A DNA stretch of 64,000 nucleotides from Hyphomicrobiales bacterium (GTDB lineage Bacteria > Pseudomonadota > Alphaproteobacteria > Rhizobiales > Rhizobiaceae). Every line of letters begins with the position of its first letter. The first letter of the stretch is position 1. Under the pieces are notes generated by a model that saw nothing but the letters and a program-made list of their open reading frames with translations, had not been told where the DNA came from and ran no database searches. Location of the stretch: NCBI GenBank assembly GCA_900468285.1, contig UBTF01000001.1, forward strand, positions 248,001 through 312,000, read 5' to 3'. Shown in pieces: positions 46,014 through 53,523 of this stretch. Position numbers and translations under genes: made by a program.

Positions 46014-46703
46014 ATGACTGCGACCGTTATTCCCGTTCCGCCGACAACTTTGCTGCCGGTGGAGGGTACTGCCGAAACATTTCCTGTTCGGCGCGTCTAT
46101 TGCGTTGGCCGCAATTATGCCGATCATGCAATTGAGATGGGCCACGATCCATCCCGCGAGCCGCCGTTCTTTTTCCAGAAAAACCCCGACAACCTTCTGC
46201 CTGCGGGTAAGGATTTTCCCTATCCGGCCTTGTCGTCAAATGTGCATTATGAGGTTGAATGCGTGGTCGCGCTGAAAAGCGGCGGCTCCGATATCTCCAT
46301 TGACGATGCCCTCGATCACGTCTGGGGTTACGCGGTCGGGATCGATATGACGCGGCGCGATATGCAGGATGCGCTCAAGAAGATGGGTCGATCCTGGGAA
46401 AGCGCAAAGGCATTCGAATTTTCCGCTCCTGTTTCACCAATCGTCCCGGCATCGAAAATCGGTCACCCGGCGAAAGGCGATGTCTGGCTTGATGTGAATG
46501 GCGAGCGCAAACAAACCGGCGATCTGGCCCAGATGATCTGGAAGACGGCTGAAATCATCGCCGAACTTTCCAAGATGTTCACGCTTGCCGCTGGTGATGT
46601 CATCATGACAGGTACACCTGCGGGCGTCGGACCAATCGTGCGCGGCGATCGCATCGATTGCGGGGTCGAAGGTGTTGGCACCCTGTCCGTAAGGGTTGCG
46701 TGA
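46014..46703 (+). CDS. fumarylacetoacetate hydrolase-family protein
   Basis: A 229-residue FAH-superfamily enzyme. The motif VYCVGRNYADHAIEMG, the metal ligands in HYEVECVVAL and VGIDMTRRD, and the C-terminal DVIMTGTPAGVGP are all present. Relatives act on 2-oxo acids, as acylpyruvases or oxaloacetate decarboxylases; the exact substrate is unclear. GAGGAG precedes the ATG at good distance. It is followed after 13 bp by the gamma-carbonic anhydrase-like gene, so they form a two-gene operon. Confidence 0.92.
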   Translation: MTATVIPVPPTTLLPVEGTAETFPVRRVYCVGRNYADHAIEMGHDPSREPPFFFQKNPDNLLPAGKDFPYPALSSNVHYEVECVVALKSGGSDISIDDALDHVWGYAVGIDMTRRDMQDALKKMGRSWESAKAFEFSAPVSPIVPASKIGHPAKGDVWLDVNGERKQTGDLAQMIWKTAEIIAELSKMFTLAAGDVIMTGTPAGVGPIVRGDRIDCGVEGVGTLSVRVA

Positions 46704-46716
46704 GAGGAGGTGCGAG

Positions 46717-47244
46717 ATGCCGATTTACCGCCTTGCTGACAGGGTGCCGCAGACCCCTGCCCCGGATCGTTTCTGGGTGGCGCCCGATGCCAATGTCATC
46801 GGTTCTGTTATCCTTGGTGAGGATGTCGGCGTCTGGTTTGGTGCCACCTTGCGCGGTGATAACGAGCCCATCACGGTGGGCGGTGGTAGCAACATTCAGG
46901 ATGGTGTGATGATCCATTCCGATCTCGGCTTTCCAGCGACGATCGGAGAAGGCTGCACGATCGGTCACCATGCGATTATCCATGGCTGTACCATTGGCGA
47001 CAATTCCTTGATCGGCATGGGTGCCACGGTGCTGAACGGCGCAAAAATCGGTAATAACTGTCTAGTGGGTGCCAATGCGCTGATCACCGAAGGAAAGGAA
47101 TTTCCTGATAATTCGCTGATCGTCGGGTCGCCCGCGCGGGCCATACGCACGCTGGATGATAAAGCGGTAGAGGCGTTGAAGGCGTCGGCGCAGAGCTATA
47201 TCCGCAACTGGCAACGCTTTGCGAAAGACCTGCAGCAAGTCTGA
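46717..47244 (+). CDS. gamma-carbonic anhydrase-like hexapeptide protein
   Basis: A 175-residue left-handed beta-helix protein of the YrdA/PaaY group. Hexapeptide repeats run from about VIGSVILGEDVGVWFGATLRGDN to LVGANALITEG, and the zinc histidines are likely in MIHSDLG, TIGHHAIIHGC. A C-terminal helix follows. Carbonic anhydrase activity is uncertain. The start at 46717 has GAGAGGAGG 7 bases upstream; the longer frame from 46696 does not. It is convergent with zur. Confidence 0.93.
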   Translation: MPIYRLADRVPQTPAPDRFWVAPDANVIGSVILGEDVGVWFGATLRGDNEPITVGGGSNIQDGVMIHSDLGFPATIGEGCTIGHHAIIHGCTIGDNSLIGMGATVLNGAKIGNNCLVGANALITEGKEFPDNSLIVGSPARAIRTLDDKAVEALKASAQSYIRNWQRFAKDLQQV

Positions 47245-47250
47245 CTATGG

Positions 47251-47655
47251 TCAGGCGGCGCAGGCCTCGCAGAGACCTCTGATCTCGATTGTCGTCTTTT
47301 CTGCCTTGAATTTCTGGTTCTTGACCCAATCTCCCAGGCGGTGGTCGATCTGGTGATCGTGAAACTCCGTTACCTGACCACAGGCATTGCAGATTGCGAA
47401 GGCAACCGTGCCGTGGTGATGCGTGCAGCAATCCGTCTGCGTGTGTGAGCAGGCGACAAATGCATTTAGGCTTTCCAGCCGGTGGACGAGGCCGAACTCG
47501 ATCAGCTTTTCCAGCGCCCTGTAGACCTGCAGCGGCGCACGAAAACCGGCATCCCGCAGCTTGTCGAGTATGACATAGGCACTAAGCGGCGCCTGCGATC
47601 TCGTGAGGGCATCGTAAACGAGAGACTGGTTCTTGGTGAGATTTTGAGTTGTCAT
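47251..47655 (-). CDS. zur: zinc uptake regulator, Fur family
   Basis: A 134-residue Fur-type repressor. The winged helix covers NQSLVYDALTRSQAPLSAYVILDKLRDAGFRAPLQVYRALEKLIEFGLVHRL in outline, and the C-terminal part has the metal-rich segment HTQTDCCTHHHG and two CxxC pairs (CNACG, CEAC) for structural zinc. AAGGAGGT precedes the ATG. It overlaps znuB by four bases (ATGA) and is thus the last gene of znuC-znuB-zur, which gives an autoregulated circuit through the Zur box at 49443-49459. Confidence 0.95.
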   Translation of the reverse strand: MTTQNLTKNQSLVYDALTRSQAPLSAYVILDKLRDAGFRAPLQVYRALEKLIEFGLVHRLESLNAFVACSHTQTDCCTHHHGTVAFAICNACGQVTEFHDHQIDHRLGDWVKNQKFKAEKTTIEIRGLCEACAA

Positions 47656-48470
47656 GGACGACCTCCTTGCTCTGCGCTGCGTCCAAGCTTGGGCGAAGGC
47701 AAAAGACTCACGATGAAAAGCATAACTGCGGCAACGACGATGGATGGGCCGGACGGCGTATCGTAATGCAACGAGCCCATAAGCCCGCCTGCCACGGCGA
47801 CCGCGCCAATAAGCGACGCTAGCACAGCCATGATTTCCGGCGTTGCCGAAAAGCGGCGCGCCGTGGCCGCCGGAATGATGAGCAGCGACGTGATGAGCAT
47901 GATGCCGACAATCTTCATGGCAATGGCAATCACAAGTGCCATCAGCAGCATGAACAACAATTTGGAACGCTCGGGACGCATTCCCTCTGCTTCCGCCAGT
48001 TCCGCATTGACGGTTGACGCGAGCAAGGGCTTCCAAAGCAAGGCAATCGCAACCAGCACCACCACGCCGCCGCCCCAGATGAGGTAAATGTCCGACGGCG
48101 TAACGGCGAGAATATCGCCAAAGAGAAATGCCACGAGGTCGATGCGGACCCAGGTCATGAAAGCCACGATCACAAGGCCGAAGGCCAGCGCAGAATGCGA
48201 GAGAATGCCAAGCAGGGCGTCTGCCGACAGAGCCTGACGACGCTGCAGGAAGAGCAGAAGCAAGGACACGACCGTTGCGACCAGAAAAACGCTGATGATC
48301 AGGTTCAATTGAAACAGCAGTGATAGCGCGACACCCAGCAGCGCCGAATGGGCCATCGTATCGCCGAAATAAGCCATGCGCCGCCAGACGACGAAACAGC
48401 CCAGCGGGCCAGCCATGAGCGCCACGCCTATTCCGGCCACCATCGCTCTTACGAAGAAATCGTCAAACAT
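47652..48470 (-). CDS. znuB: zinc ABC transporter permease
   Basis: A 272-residue inner-membrane permease with about eight helices. The N-terminal FFVRAMVAGIGVALMAGPLGCFVVWRRMAYFGDTMAHSALLGVAL is typical of ZnuB, and KIVGIMLITSLLIIPAATAR is the ATPase-coupling region. The start at 48470 overlaps the end of znuC by 8 bp; a longer reading from 48704 is in the wrong context. It works with ZnuA and ZnuC in high-affinity zinc import. Confidence 0.95.
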   Translation of the reverse strand: MFDDFFVRAMVAGIGVALMAGPLGCFVVWRRMAYFGDTMAHSALLGVALSLLFQLNLIISVFLVATVVSLLLLFLQRRQALSADALLGILSHSALAFGLVIVAFMTWVRIDLVAFLFGDILAVTPSDIYLIWGGGVVVLVAIALLWKPLLASTVNAELAEAEGMRPERSKLLFMLLMALVIAIAMKIVGIMLITSLLIIPAATARRFSATPEIMAVLASLIGAVAVAGGLMGSLHYDTPSGPSIVVAAVMLFIVSLLPSPKLGRSAEQGGRP

Positions 48471-49380
48471 GTTTGGCTCCGTGGGCATGGTGGCCGTGAT
48501 CATGGGTGTGATCGTGATCGTGCTGACCACAGCCGCAACCATCCATCTCATCGTCATCGTGCCCATGTGCGTCGTGATGGTGGCCGTCGTCTGGATGACA
48601 ATGATCTGTGACCGAGCCATCCGCGTGCTGCACGCGACCGTCCGGCAAATGGGTGTGGTCATGGTGATGGCTGTAAACCGCAAGGCCCCGCGCGCCCGCT
48701 CCACCGAAGAGCTTCATATATTCCGGGCTCTGGCTGACAGCCTGCGGTGTTCCGCGGCAACAAATATGGCCGTTCAGGCAGATGACCGTGTCGGTCTCGG
48801 CCATCACCACATGCAGATCGTGGGAGATCAGCAGAATGCCGCAGCCCGTTGAATTGCGGATCGTCTTGATCAGATCATAAAGCGCAATCTCACCTGAGAA
48901 ATCGACGCCCTGGACCGGCTCATCGAGAACGAGAAGATCTGGCTTCCGGGCGATGGCGCGTGCCAGTAGCGCGCGCTGAAACTCGCCGCCGGACAGATGC
49001 TGTACTTCTGCCTTGGCAAGGTGAGTGATGCCGGTGGCATCAAGTGCGGCATCGATTTCGCGCGGCGGCAGCGCACCGGTCAGCGTCATCAATCTTCGGA
49101 CAGTCAAAGGCATCGTCCAGTCGACAGAGAGCTTCTGCGGTACGTAACCCACCTTGAGCCCGGGAATTTGCGAAACTCGGCCCTCGTCCGGTTTCAGCAC
49201 GCCCGTTGCCATTTTCGCGCTGGTGGATTTGCCGGAACCGTTGGGTCCGATCAGCGTCACGATTTCGCCGCGGCTGACAGAGAATTCCACACCACGCACC
49301 AGCCAACGGCCATTGCGGCGAATGCCCGCATTGGAAAGAGAGACGAGATGCCCATCACGTGCGGGCGCTGAATAAAGCAT
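48463..49380 (-). CDS. znuC: zinc ABC transporter ATPase with histidine-rich tail
   Basis: A 305-residue ABC ATPase. Walker A is GPNGSGKST, the signature HLSGGEFQRALLARAIA, Walker B LLVLDEPVQGVD and the switch ISHDLH. Beyond the ATPase core (to about residue 235) is a tail of about 70 residues very rich in His and Asp (HHHDHTHLPDG, DGHHHDAHGHDDDE, GQHDHDHTHDHGHHAHG). This may bind zinc in the cytoplasm. The start is ATG 49380; the TTG at 49392 is not needed. Confidence 0.95.
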   Translation of the reverse strand: MLYSAPARDGHLVSLSNAGIRRNGRWLVRGVEFSVSRGEIVTLIGPNGSGKSTSAKMATGVLKPDEGRVSQIPGLKVGYVPQKLSVDWTMPLTVRRLMTLTGALPPREIDAALDATGITHLAKAEVQHLSGGEFQRALLARAIARKPDLLVLDEPVQGVDFSGEIALYDLIKTIRNSTGCGILLISHDLHVVMAETDTVICLNGHICCRGTPQAVSQSPEYMKLFGGAGARGLAVYSHHHDHTHLPDGRVQHADGSVTDHCHPDDGHHHDAHGHDDDEMDGCGCGQHDHDHTHDHGHHAHGAKHV

Positions 49381-49442
49381 TTGTTTTTCCAATTGTCGGT
49401 GTTGCCTATGGCTATCGCATACGTTATAGCGTTACGCAACAT

Positions 49443-49459
49443 ATGTAATAACATAACAT
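49443..49459. promoter_or_regulatory. Zur box between znuC and znuA
   Basis: ATGTAAT-AAC-ATAACAT, a 17-bp imperfect palindrome. It lies 24 bp before the znuA start and 62 bp before the divergent znuC start, so one site could control both directions. The half-sites are identical to those upstream of the COG0523 GTPase gene (50541-50557). Confidence 0.85.
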
Positions 49460-49483
49460 ACTTTCTCAAGTGGAGCATACCGC

Positions 49484-50488
49484 ATGAAAACTATCGCTAC
49501 GCTTCTTCTGGCTTCTGCCGCAGCAATCGCATCATCGAATGCCATGGCAGCCCCGAACGTCGTTGTGTCGATCAAGCCGATCCATTCGCTTGTGGCCGCA
49601 ATCATGCAGGGCGTGGCCGATCCGCAATTGATTGTCGATGGCGGCGCATCTCCTCACACCTACAGCCTCAAGCCTTCCAATGCCCGGGCAATTGAAAATG
49701 CAGATGTCGTTTTCTGGGTTGGTGATGGCCTTGAAAAATTCCTGGAAAAGCCCCTGCACTCGCTGGCTGGCAAGGCGACCGTCGTGGAACTGGACAATGC
49801 GAGCGGCATCGAGAAGCTCCCATTCCGTGAAGGCGGACCTTTCGAGGCTCATGACCACGGCGAACATGGAGACCACGATCAGGGGGAAGAAGCCAAGGAC
49901 GGCGAAGGCCACAAGGGCGAACACAAGCATGAACATGAGCATGAGCACGCTGGAGGTCACGACCACGACGAAGGCGAGTTCGATATGCATCTGTGGCTCG
50001 ATCCCGCCAATGCAAAGGCCATGGCTATCGAAATCGAAAAGACCTTGATGACGGCAGATCCGGCCAACGCGAAGTCCTATCAGGGTAACACTAAGAAGCT
50101 GGTCGAAAATCTGGATTCTCTGGATAAGGAGATCAAGGAAACGGTTGCCCCCATCAAGGATAAGCCGTTCATTGTCTTCCATGATGCCTATCAGTATTTC
50201 GAGCACCGCTATGGCGTTAAGACCGCCGGTTCGATCACCGTCAGCCCTGAAAACACACCCGGCGCAGACCGCATCAAGAAGATCCATGCCAAGGTTCAGG
50301 AACTGAATGCGACCTGCGTATTTGCAGAACCCCAGTTCGAGCCCAAGCTCGTCAATGTTGTCATTGAGGGCACGAAGGCGAAATCTGGTACGCTCGATCC
50401 GGAAGCTGCAACGCTTGAGGCGGGCCCAGATCTCTATTTCAAGCTGATGCGCGGTGTCGCAAATTCACTGAAAAACTGCCTGTCTTAA
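49484..50488 (+). CDS. znuA: zinc ABC transporter substrate-binding protein
   Basis: A 334-residue periplasmic protein. The signal peptide ends NAMA (residues 1-22). The cluster A-I fold shows VVVSIKPIHSLVAAIM, GASPHTYSLKPS with a zinc-binding histidine, an acidic His-rich loop (about 123-165: HDHGEHGDHDQ, KGEHKHEHEHEHAGGHDHDEGE), DMHLWLDPANA and VFHDAYQYFEHRYG. It captures zinc for ZnuBC. A terminator follows 15 bp after the stop, isolating it from the GTPase gene. Confidence 0.96.
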   Translation: MKTIATLLLASAAAIASSNAMAAPNVVVSIKPIHSLVAAIMQGVADPQLIVDGGASPHTYSLKPSNARAIENADVVFWVGDGLEKFLEKPLHSLAGKATVVELDNASGIEKLPFREGGPFEAHDHGEHGDHDQGEEAKDGEGHKGEHKHEHEHEHAGGHDHDEGEFDMHLWLDPANAKAMAIEIEKTLMTADPANAKSYQGNTKKLVENLDSLDKEIKETVAPIKDKPFIVFHDAYQYFEHRYGVKTAGSITVSPENTPGADRIKKIHAKVQELNATCVFAEPQFEPKLVNVVIEGTKAKSGTLDPEAATLEAGPDLYFKLMRGVANSLKNCLS

Positions 50489-50503
50489 CGATCGGACGAG
50501 GAT

Positions 50504-50534
50504 GAAGGGTGGCCTGTGCCGCCTTTCATTTTTT
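50504..50534 (+). terminator. intrinsic terminator of znuA
   Basis: GAAGGGTGGC (50504-50513) pairs with GCCGCCTTTC (50518-50527) with two G-U pairs and loop CTGT, followed by ATTTTTT. Confidence 0.8.
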
Positions 50535-50540
50535 ACATAA

Positions 50541-50557
50541 ATGTAATGGTATAACAT
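50541..50557. promoter_or_regulatory. Zur box upstream of the COG0523 GTPase gene
   Basis: ATGTAAT-GGT-ATAACAT, 17 bp, with the same half-sites as the znuA box and a different 3-bp centre. It lies 17 bp before the GTPase start and immediately after the znuA terminator, so the GTPase gene has its own zinc-controlled promoter. Confidence 0.85.
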
Positions 50558-50574
50558 ATTTGGAGCGCGATGTG

Positions 50575-51777
50575 ATGCGGAAACTCCCAGTCACGGTTTT
50601 GTCGGGTTTTTTGGGCGCCGGAAAGACGACCGTCCTCAACCATATTCTGAGCAATCGGGATGGCCTGAGGGTGGCAGTCATCGTCAACGACATGAGTGAA
50701 GTGAATATCGATGCGGCGTTGGTCAGGGATGGCGGTGCCAATCTATCCAGAACGCAGGAACAGCTTGTCGAAATGACCAACGGCTGCATCTGTTGCACGT
50801 TGCGGGATGATCTTCTCAACGAAGTCCGTCAGCTGGCAGAGCAGGACAGGTTCGACTATCTCCTGATCGAGTCCACCGGAATTGCAGAACCCCTCCCCGT
50901 TGCCGCAACATTCGACTTTCGGGATGAGAACGGCCATAGCCTCTCCGACGTCGCGCGGCTGGATACGATGGTAACGGTTGTCGATTGCGCCAATCTGCTC
51001 AAAGACTACGGATCCACGGATTTTCTTTCGGATCGCGGTGAAACGGCAGGCGAAGGTGATGAGAGGACGCTGGTCGATCTTCTGGTCGAGCAGATTGAGT
51101 TTGCCGATATCGTCATTCTGAACAAGGTCTCCGCCGCGACGGATGAACAGCAGGACGCGGCGCGCAAGATCATTGCTGCGCTTAATCCAGACGCGCGGCT
51201 TATCGAAGCGGATTTTGGAAAGGTCGAAACCAAGGCTGTTCTCGGCACCGGGCTTTTCGACTTCGCCAAGGCGGAAACCCATCCTCTCTGGTTCAAGGAG
51301 TTGCACGGTTTCAAGGACCATGTGCCGGAAACCGAGGAATATGGCATCAGCTCCTTCGTCTACCGCGCCAAACGTCCGTTCGATCCCGCCCGCTTCAACG
51401 CCTTCATCAATCGCGATTGGCCCGGCGTCATACGTGCCAAGGGGTTTTTCTGGATTGCAACGCGGCCGGACCATGTGGGTGAGATCAGCCAGGCCGGAGC
51501 CTTGGTCAAGACCGGCAAGATGGGGCTTTGGTGGTCATCCGTTCCAAAGCAGCACTGGCCGGAAGACCCTGGGTTCGAGCGCATGTTGGCGCCTTACATG
51601 GATGAGGTCTGGGGAGATCGCCGGCAGGAGATTGTCTTTATCGGCGCTGATCCAATGCGTGAGGCGGATATTCGCGCCGCACTGGACGCTTGCCTGATTG
51701 AAGCATCGGCCTTTACTCCAAAGGCCTGGCGCTCACTGGAAGATCCCTTCCCCGACTGGGGGCGTCGGGCGGCATGA
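50575..51777 (+). CDS. COG0523 GTPase, probable zinc metallochaperone (ZigA-like)
   Basis: A 400-residue G3E GTPase. Walker A is [10 protein letters not shown]; the metal-binding CxCC motif is in [20 protein letters not shown] and ILNKVSA follow, and the C-terminal CobW domain ends after [10 protein letters not shown] and a metal-rich region with [13 protein letters not shown]. Zur-regulated members supply zinc to proteins under starvation. The start at 50575 lies just after the Zur box; a longer reading from 50509 would include the box and the terminator. Confidence 0.94.
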   Translation: MRKLPVTVLSGFLGAGKTTVLNHILSNRDGLRVAVIVNDMSEVNIDAALVRDGGANLSRTQEQLVEMTNGCICCTLRDDLLNEVRQLAEQDRFDYLLIESTGIAEPLPVAATFDFRDENGHSLSDVARLDTMVTVVDCANLLKDYGSTDFLSDRGETAGEGDERTLVDLLVEQIEFADIVILNKVSAATDEQQDAARKIIAALNPDARLIEADFGKVETKAVLGTGLFDFAKAETHPLWFKELHGFKDHVPETEEYGISSFVYRAKRPFDPARFNAFINRDWPGVIRAKGFFWIATRPDHVGEISQAGALVKTGKMGLWWSSVPKQHWPEDPGFERMLAPYMDEVWGDRRQEIVFIGADPMREADIRAALDACLIEASAFTPKAWRSLEDPFPDWGRRAA

Positions 51778-51893
51778 GGAACCAGAGGACGCAATCGAAG
51801 TTCCGGTGTGAAGCCATTACCGACGACATCGCCCGTGAAAATGACTGTGGCCATGGAGTTGATCCGCGGCCACAGGAGAATTCGACAGCTCGC

Positions 51894-52223
51894 TTAACGC
51901 GCGGTGGAAAGACCGATAATGAGGCCACTGACGGCATTGATCAGAAGATACTGATTATCAACACGGACCCAACGCTCGCCGCGACGCGGTTCTCTCAGGT
52001 TATGGCGACGGTAATCACGCCGATCTATAAAGTGGCGACGATCTTTCGCAGATAGGCGCTGGCCGCGATCCCAACGATGTTTATTCACGGTCACCTTTTT
52101 CTTGGTGATGGTTTTCTCAACCGTAACATGACGGCCCGGGCGGTCGTCATGGCGGCCCTGTGCCTGTGCCATGGGAGCGGCCAGCACTGTGGCAGCGAGA
52201 AGAACGGATAGAAACTTTTTCAT
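51894..52223 (-). CDS. RcnB-like periplasmic protein
   Basis: A 109-residue exported protein. The signal peptide ends MAQAQ (about residue 22); an Arg/His/Lys-rich region (RHDDRPGRHVTVEKTITKKK) precedes the RcnB signature WDRGQRLSAKDRRHFIDRRDYRRHNLREPRRGERWVRVDNQYLL in outline. RcnB in E. coli takes part in nickel/cobalt homeostasis; the function here is not known. AAAGGACA precedes the start. It is convergent with the GTPase gene. Confidence 0.82.
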   Translation of the reverse strand: MKKFLSVLLAATVLAAPMAQAQGRHDDRPGRHVTVEKTITKKKVTVNKHRWDRGQRLSAKDRRHFIDRRDYRRHNLREPRRGERWVRVDNQYLLINAVSGLIIGLSTAR

Positions 52224-52362
52224 TGGTGTGTCCTTTACTGAAGTGATGACCAGAACCTATCGTCACGACAATGAATGGAAAGTGAGCCGGATATTAAAAA
52301 TCAGTAATGTTCGCTTGCGCTTAGACCAATCACTTAAAGTTTATGATCAGATTTCATCCGGC

Positions 52363-52391
52363 AAAATAGCCGCCTCGAAGGTCGAGGCGGC
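52363..52391 (-). terminator. intrinsic terminator of the aldo-keto reductase gene
   Basis: On the minus strand GCCGCCTCGA (52391-52382) pairs with TCGAGGCGGC (52378-52369) through a 3-nt loop, followed by TATTTT. The stem lies 11 bp past the reductase stop. Confidence 0.75.
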
Positions 52392-52401
52392 CAGGTTTTG
52401 A

Positions 52402-53433
52402 TCACTTGAGTTCGGCAGATTTTGCCCAGAGATTGATGTCGGCATCCTTGGCGAAGCGGTCGATTTCCAGCAGTTCCTCTGGTGTGAAATCAGGCTTCTC
52501 CAGCGCTTTCACGCAATCTTCCACCTGTTCCGGGCGGCTTGCGCCAATCAGGGCGGTGGTGATGCGTCCGCCGCGCAGAACCCATGCAATTGCCATCTGC
52601 GCAAGCGTTTGCCCGCGCCGTTCCGCGATCGCATTCAGGCCCCTGATGTTCTCGATGTTGCGCTCATTGAGGAAAGCGGGGTTCAGCGACTTGCCCTGGC
52701 TGGCGCGGCTGGCTTCCGGCACACCACCCAGATACTTCGTGGTCAACATGCCCTGCGCGAGCGGTGAGAAAACGATTGAGCCAATACCAAGCTCTTCCAG
52801 CGTATCGACCAGCCCGTCTTCTTCGATCCAGCGGTTGATCATCGAATAGCTTGGCTGGTGAATGATGCAGGGCGTGCCGAGTGCCTTGAGAATGGCGGCA
52901 GCCTCGCGTGTGCGCTGTGAATTGTAGGAAGAGATGCCAACATAGAGCGCCCGGCCTGATCGGACGATATGGTCAAGCGCACCGCAGGTTTCTTCCAGCG
53001 GTGTATCGGGATCAAACCGGTGGGAATAGAAGATGTCCACGTAGTCCAGGCCCATTCGCTTGAGGCTCTGGTCGCAGGATGAGATCAGGTATTTGCGGCT
53101 ACCCCATTCGCCATACGGACCGGGCCACATGTTGTAACCGGCCTTTGAGGAAATCACGAGCTCATCGCGATAGCCTGCAAAATCCGTCCGCAATATCTCG
53201 CCGAAAGCGGTCTCTGCGCTGCCCGGAGGTGGTCCGTAGTTGTTGGCGAGATCGAAATGAGTGATACCCAGATCAAACGCCTTGCGGCAGATGTCCTGCT
53301 TCGTCTTGTGTGAGAAGTCGTTGCCGAAATTGTGCCAGAGGCCCAGCGATATTGCCGGAAGCTTCAGGCCCGATGTTCCGCAGTGATTGTACTTCATGGA
53401 CGCGTAACGGTTTTCAGCCGGTTGCCAGGCCAT
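52402..53433 (-). CDS. mgrA: aldo/keto reductase, L-glyceraldehyde 3-phosphate reductase type
   Basis: A 343-residue AKR close to E. coli YghZ/MgrA. It begins YNHCGTSGLKLPAISLGLWHNFG; the catalytic set is D in HFDLANNYG, the tyrosine of NNYGPPPGSAE, the lysine of ISSKAGYNMWPGPYG, and the histidine of IFYSHRFDP. The C-terminal IGASRPEQVEDCVKAL binds NADPH. TTGGAGG precedes the start. It lies 90 bp after the beta-mannosidase on the same strand and may share its transcript; a role in sugar catabolism is plausible. Confidence 0.92.
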   Translation of the reverse strand: MAWQPAENRYASMKYNHCGTSGLKLPAISLGLWHNFGNDFSHKTKQDICRKAFDLGITHFDLANNYGPPPGSAETAFGEILRTDFAGYRDELVISSKAGYNMWPGPYGEWGSRKYLISSCDQSLKRMGLDYVDIFYSHRFDPDTPLEETCGALDHIVRSGRALYVGISSYNSQRTREAAAILKALGTPCIIHQPSYSMINRWIEEDGLVDTLEELGIGSIVFSPLAQGMLTTKYLGGVPEASRASQGKSLNPAFLNERNIENIRGLNAIAERRGQTLAQMAIAWVLRGGRITTALIGASRPEQVEDCVKALEKPDFTPEELLEIDRFAKDADINLWAKSAELK

Positions 53434-53523
53434 CTTGTTCCTCCAAGTGTGGATTGTGCCGTCGGCGAATGCGACGGCGGTCGATGTGTTGTCGGTAGAC
53501 CCTATTGAGATATCCCGCCTTGT

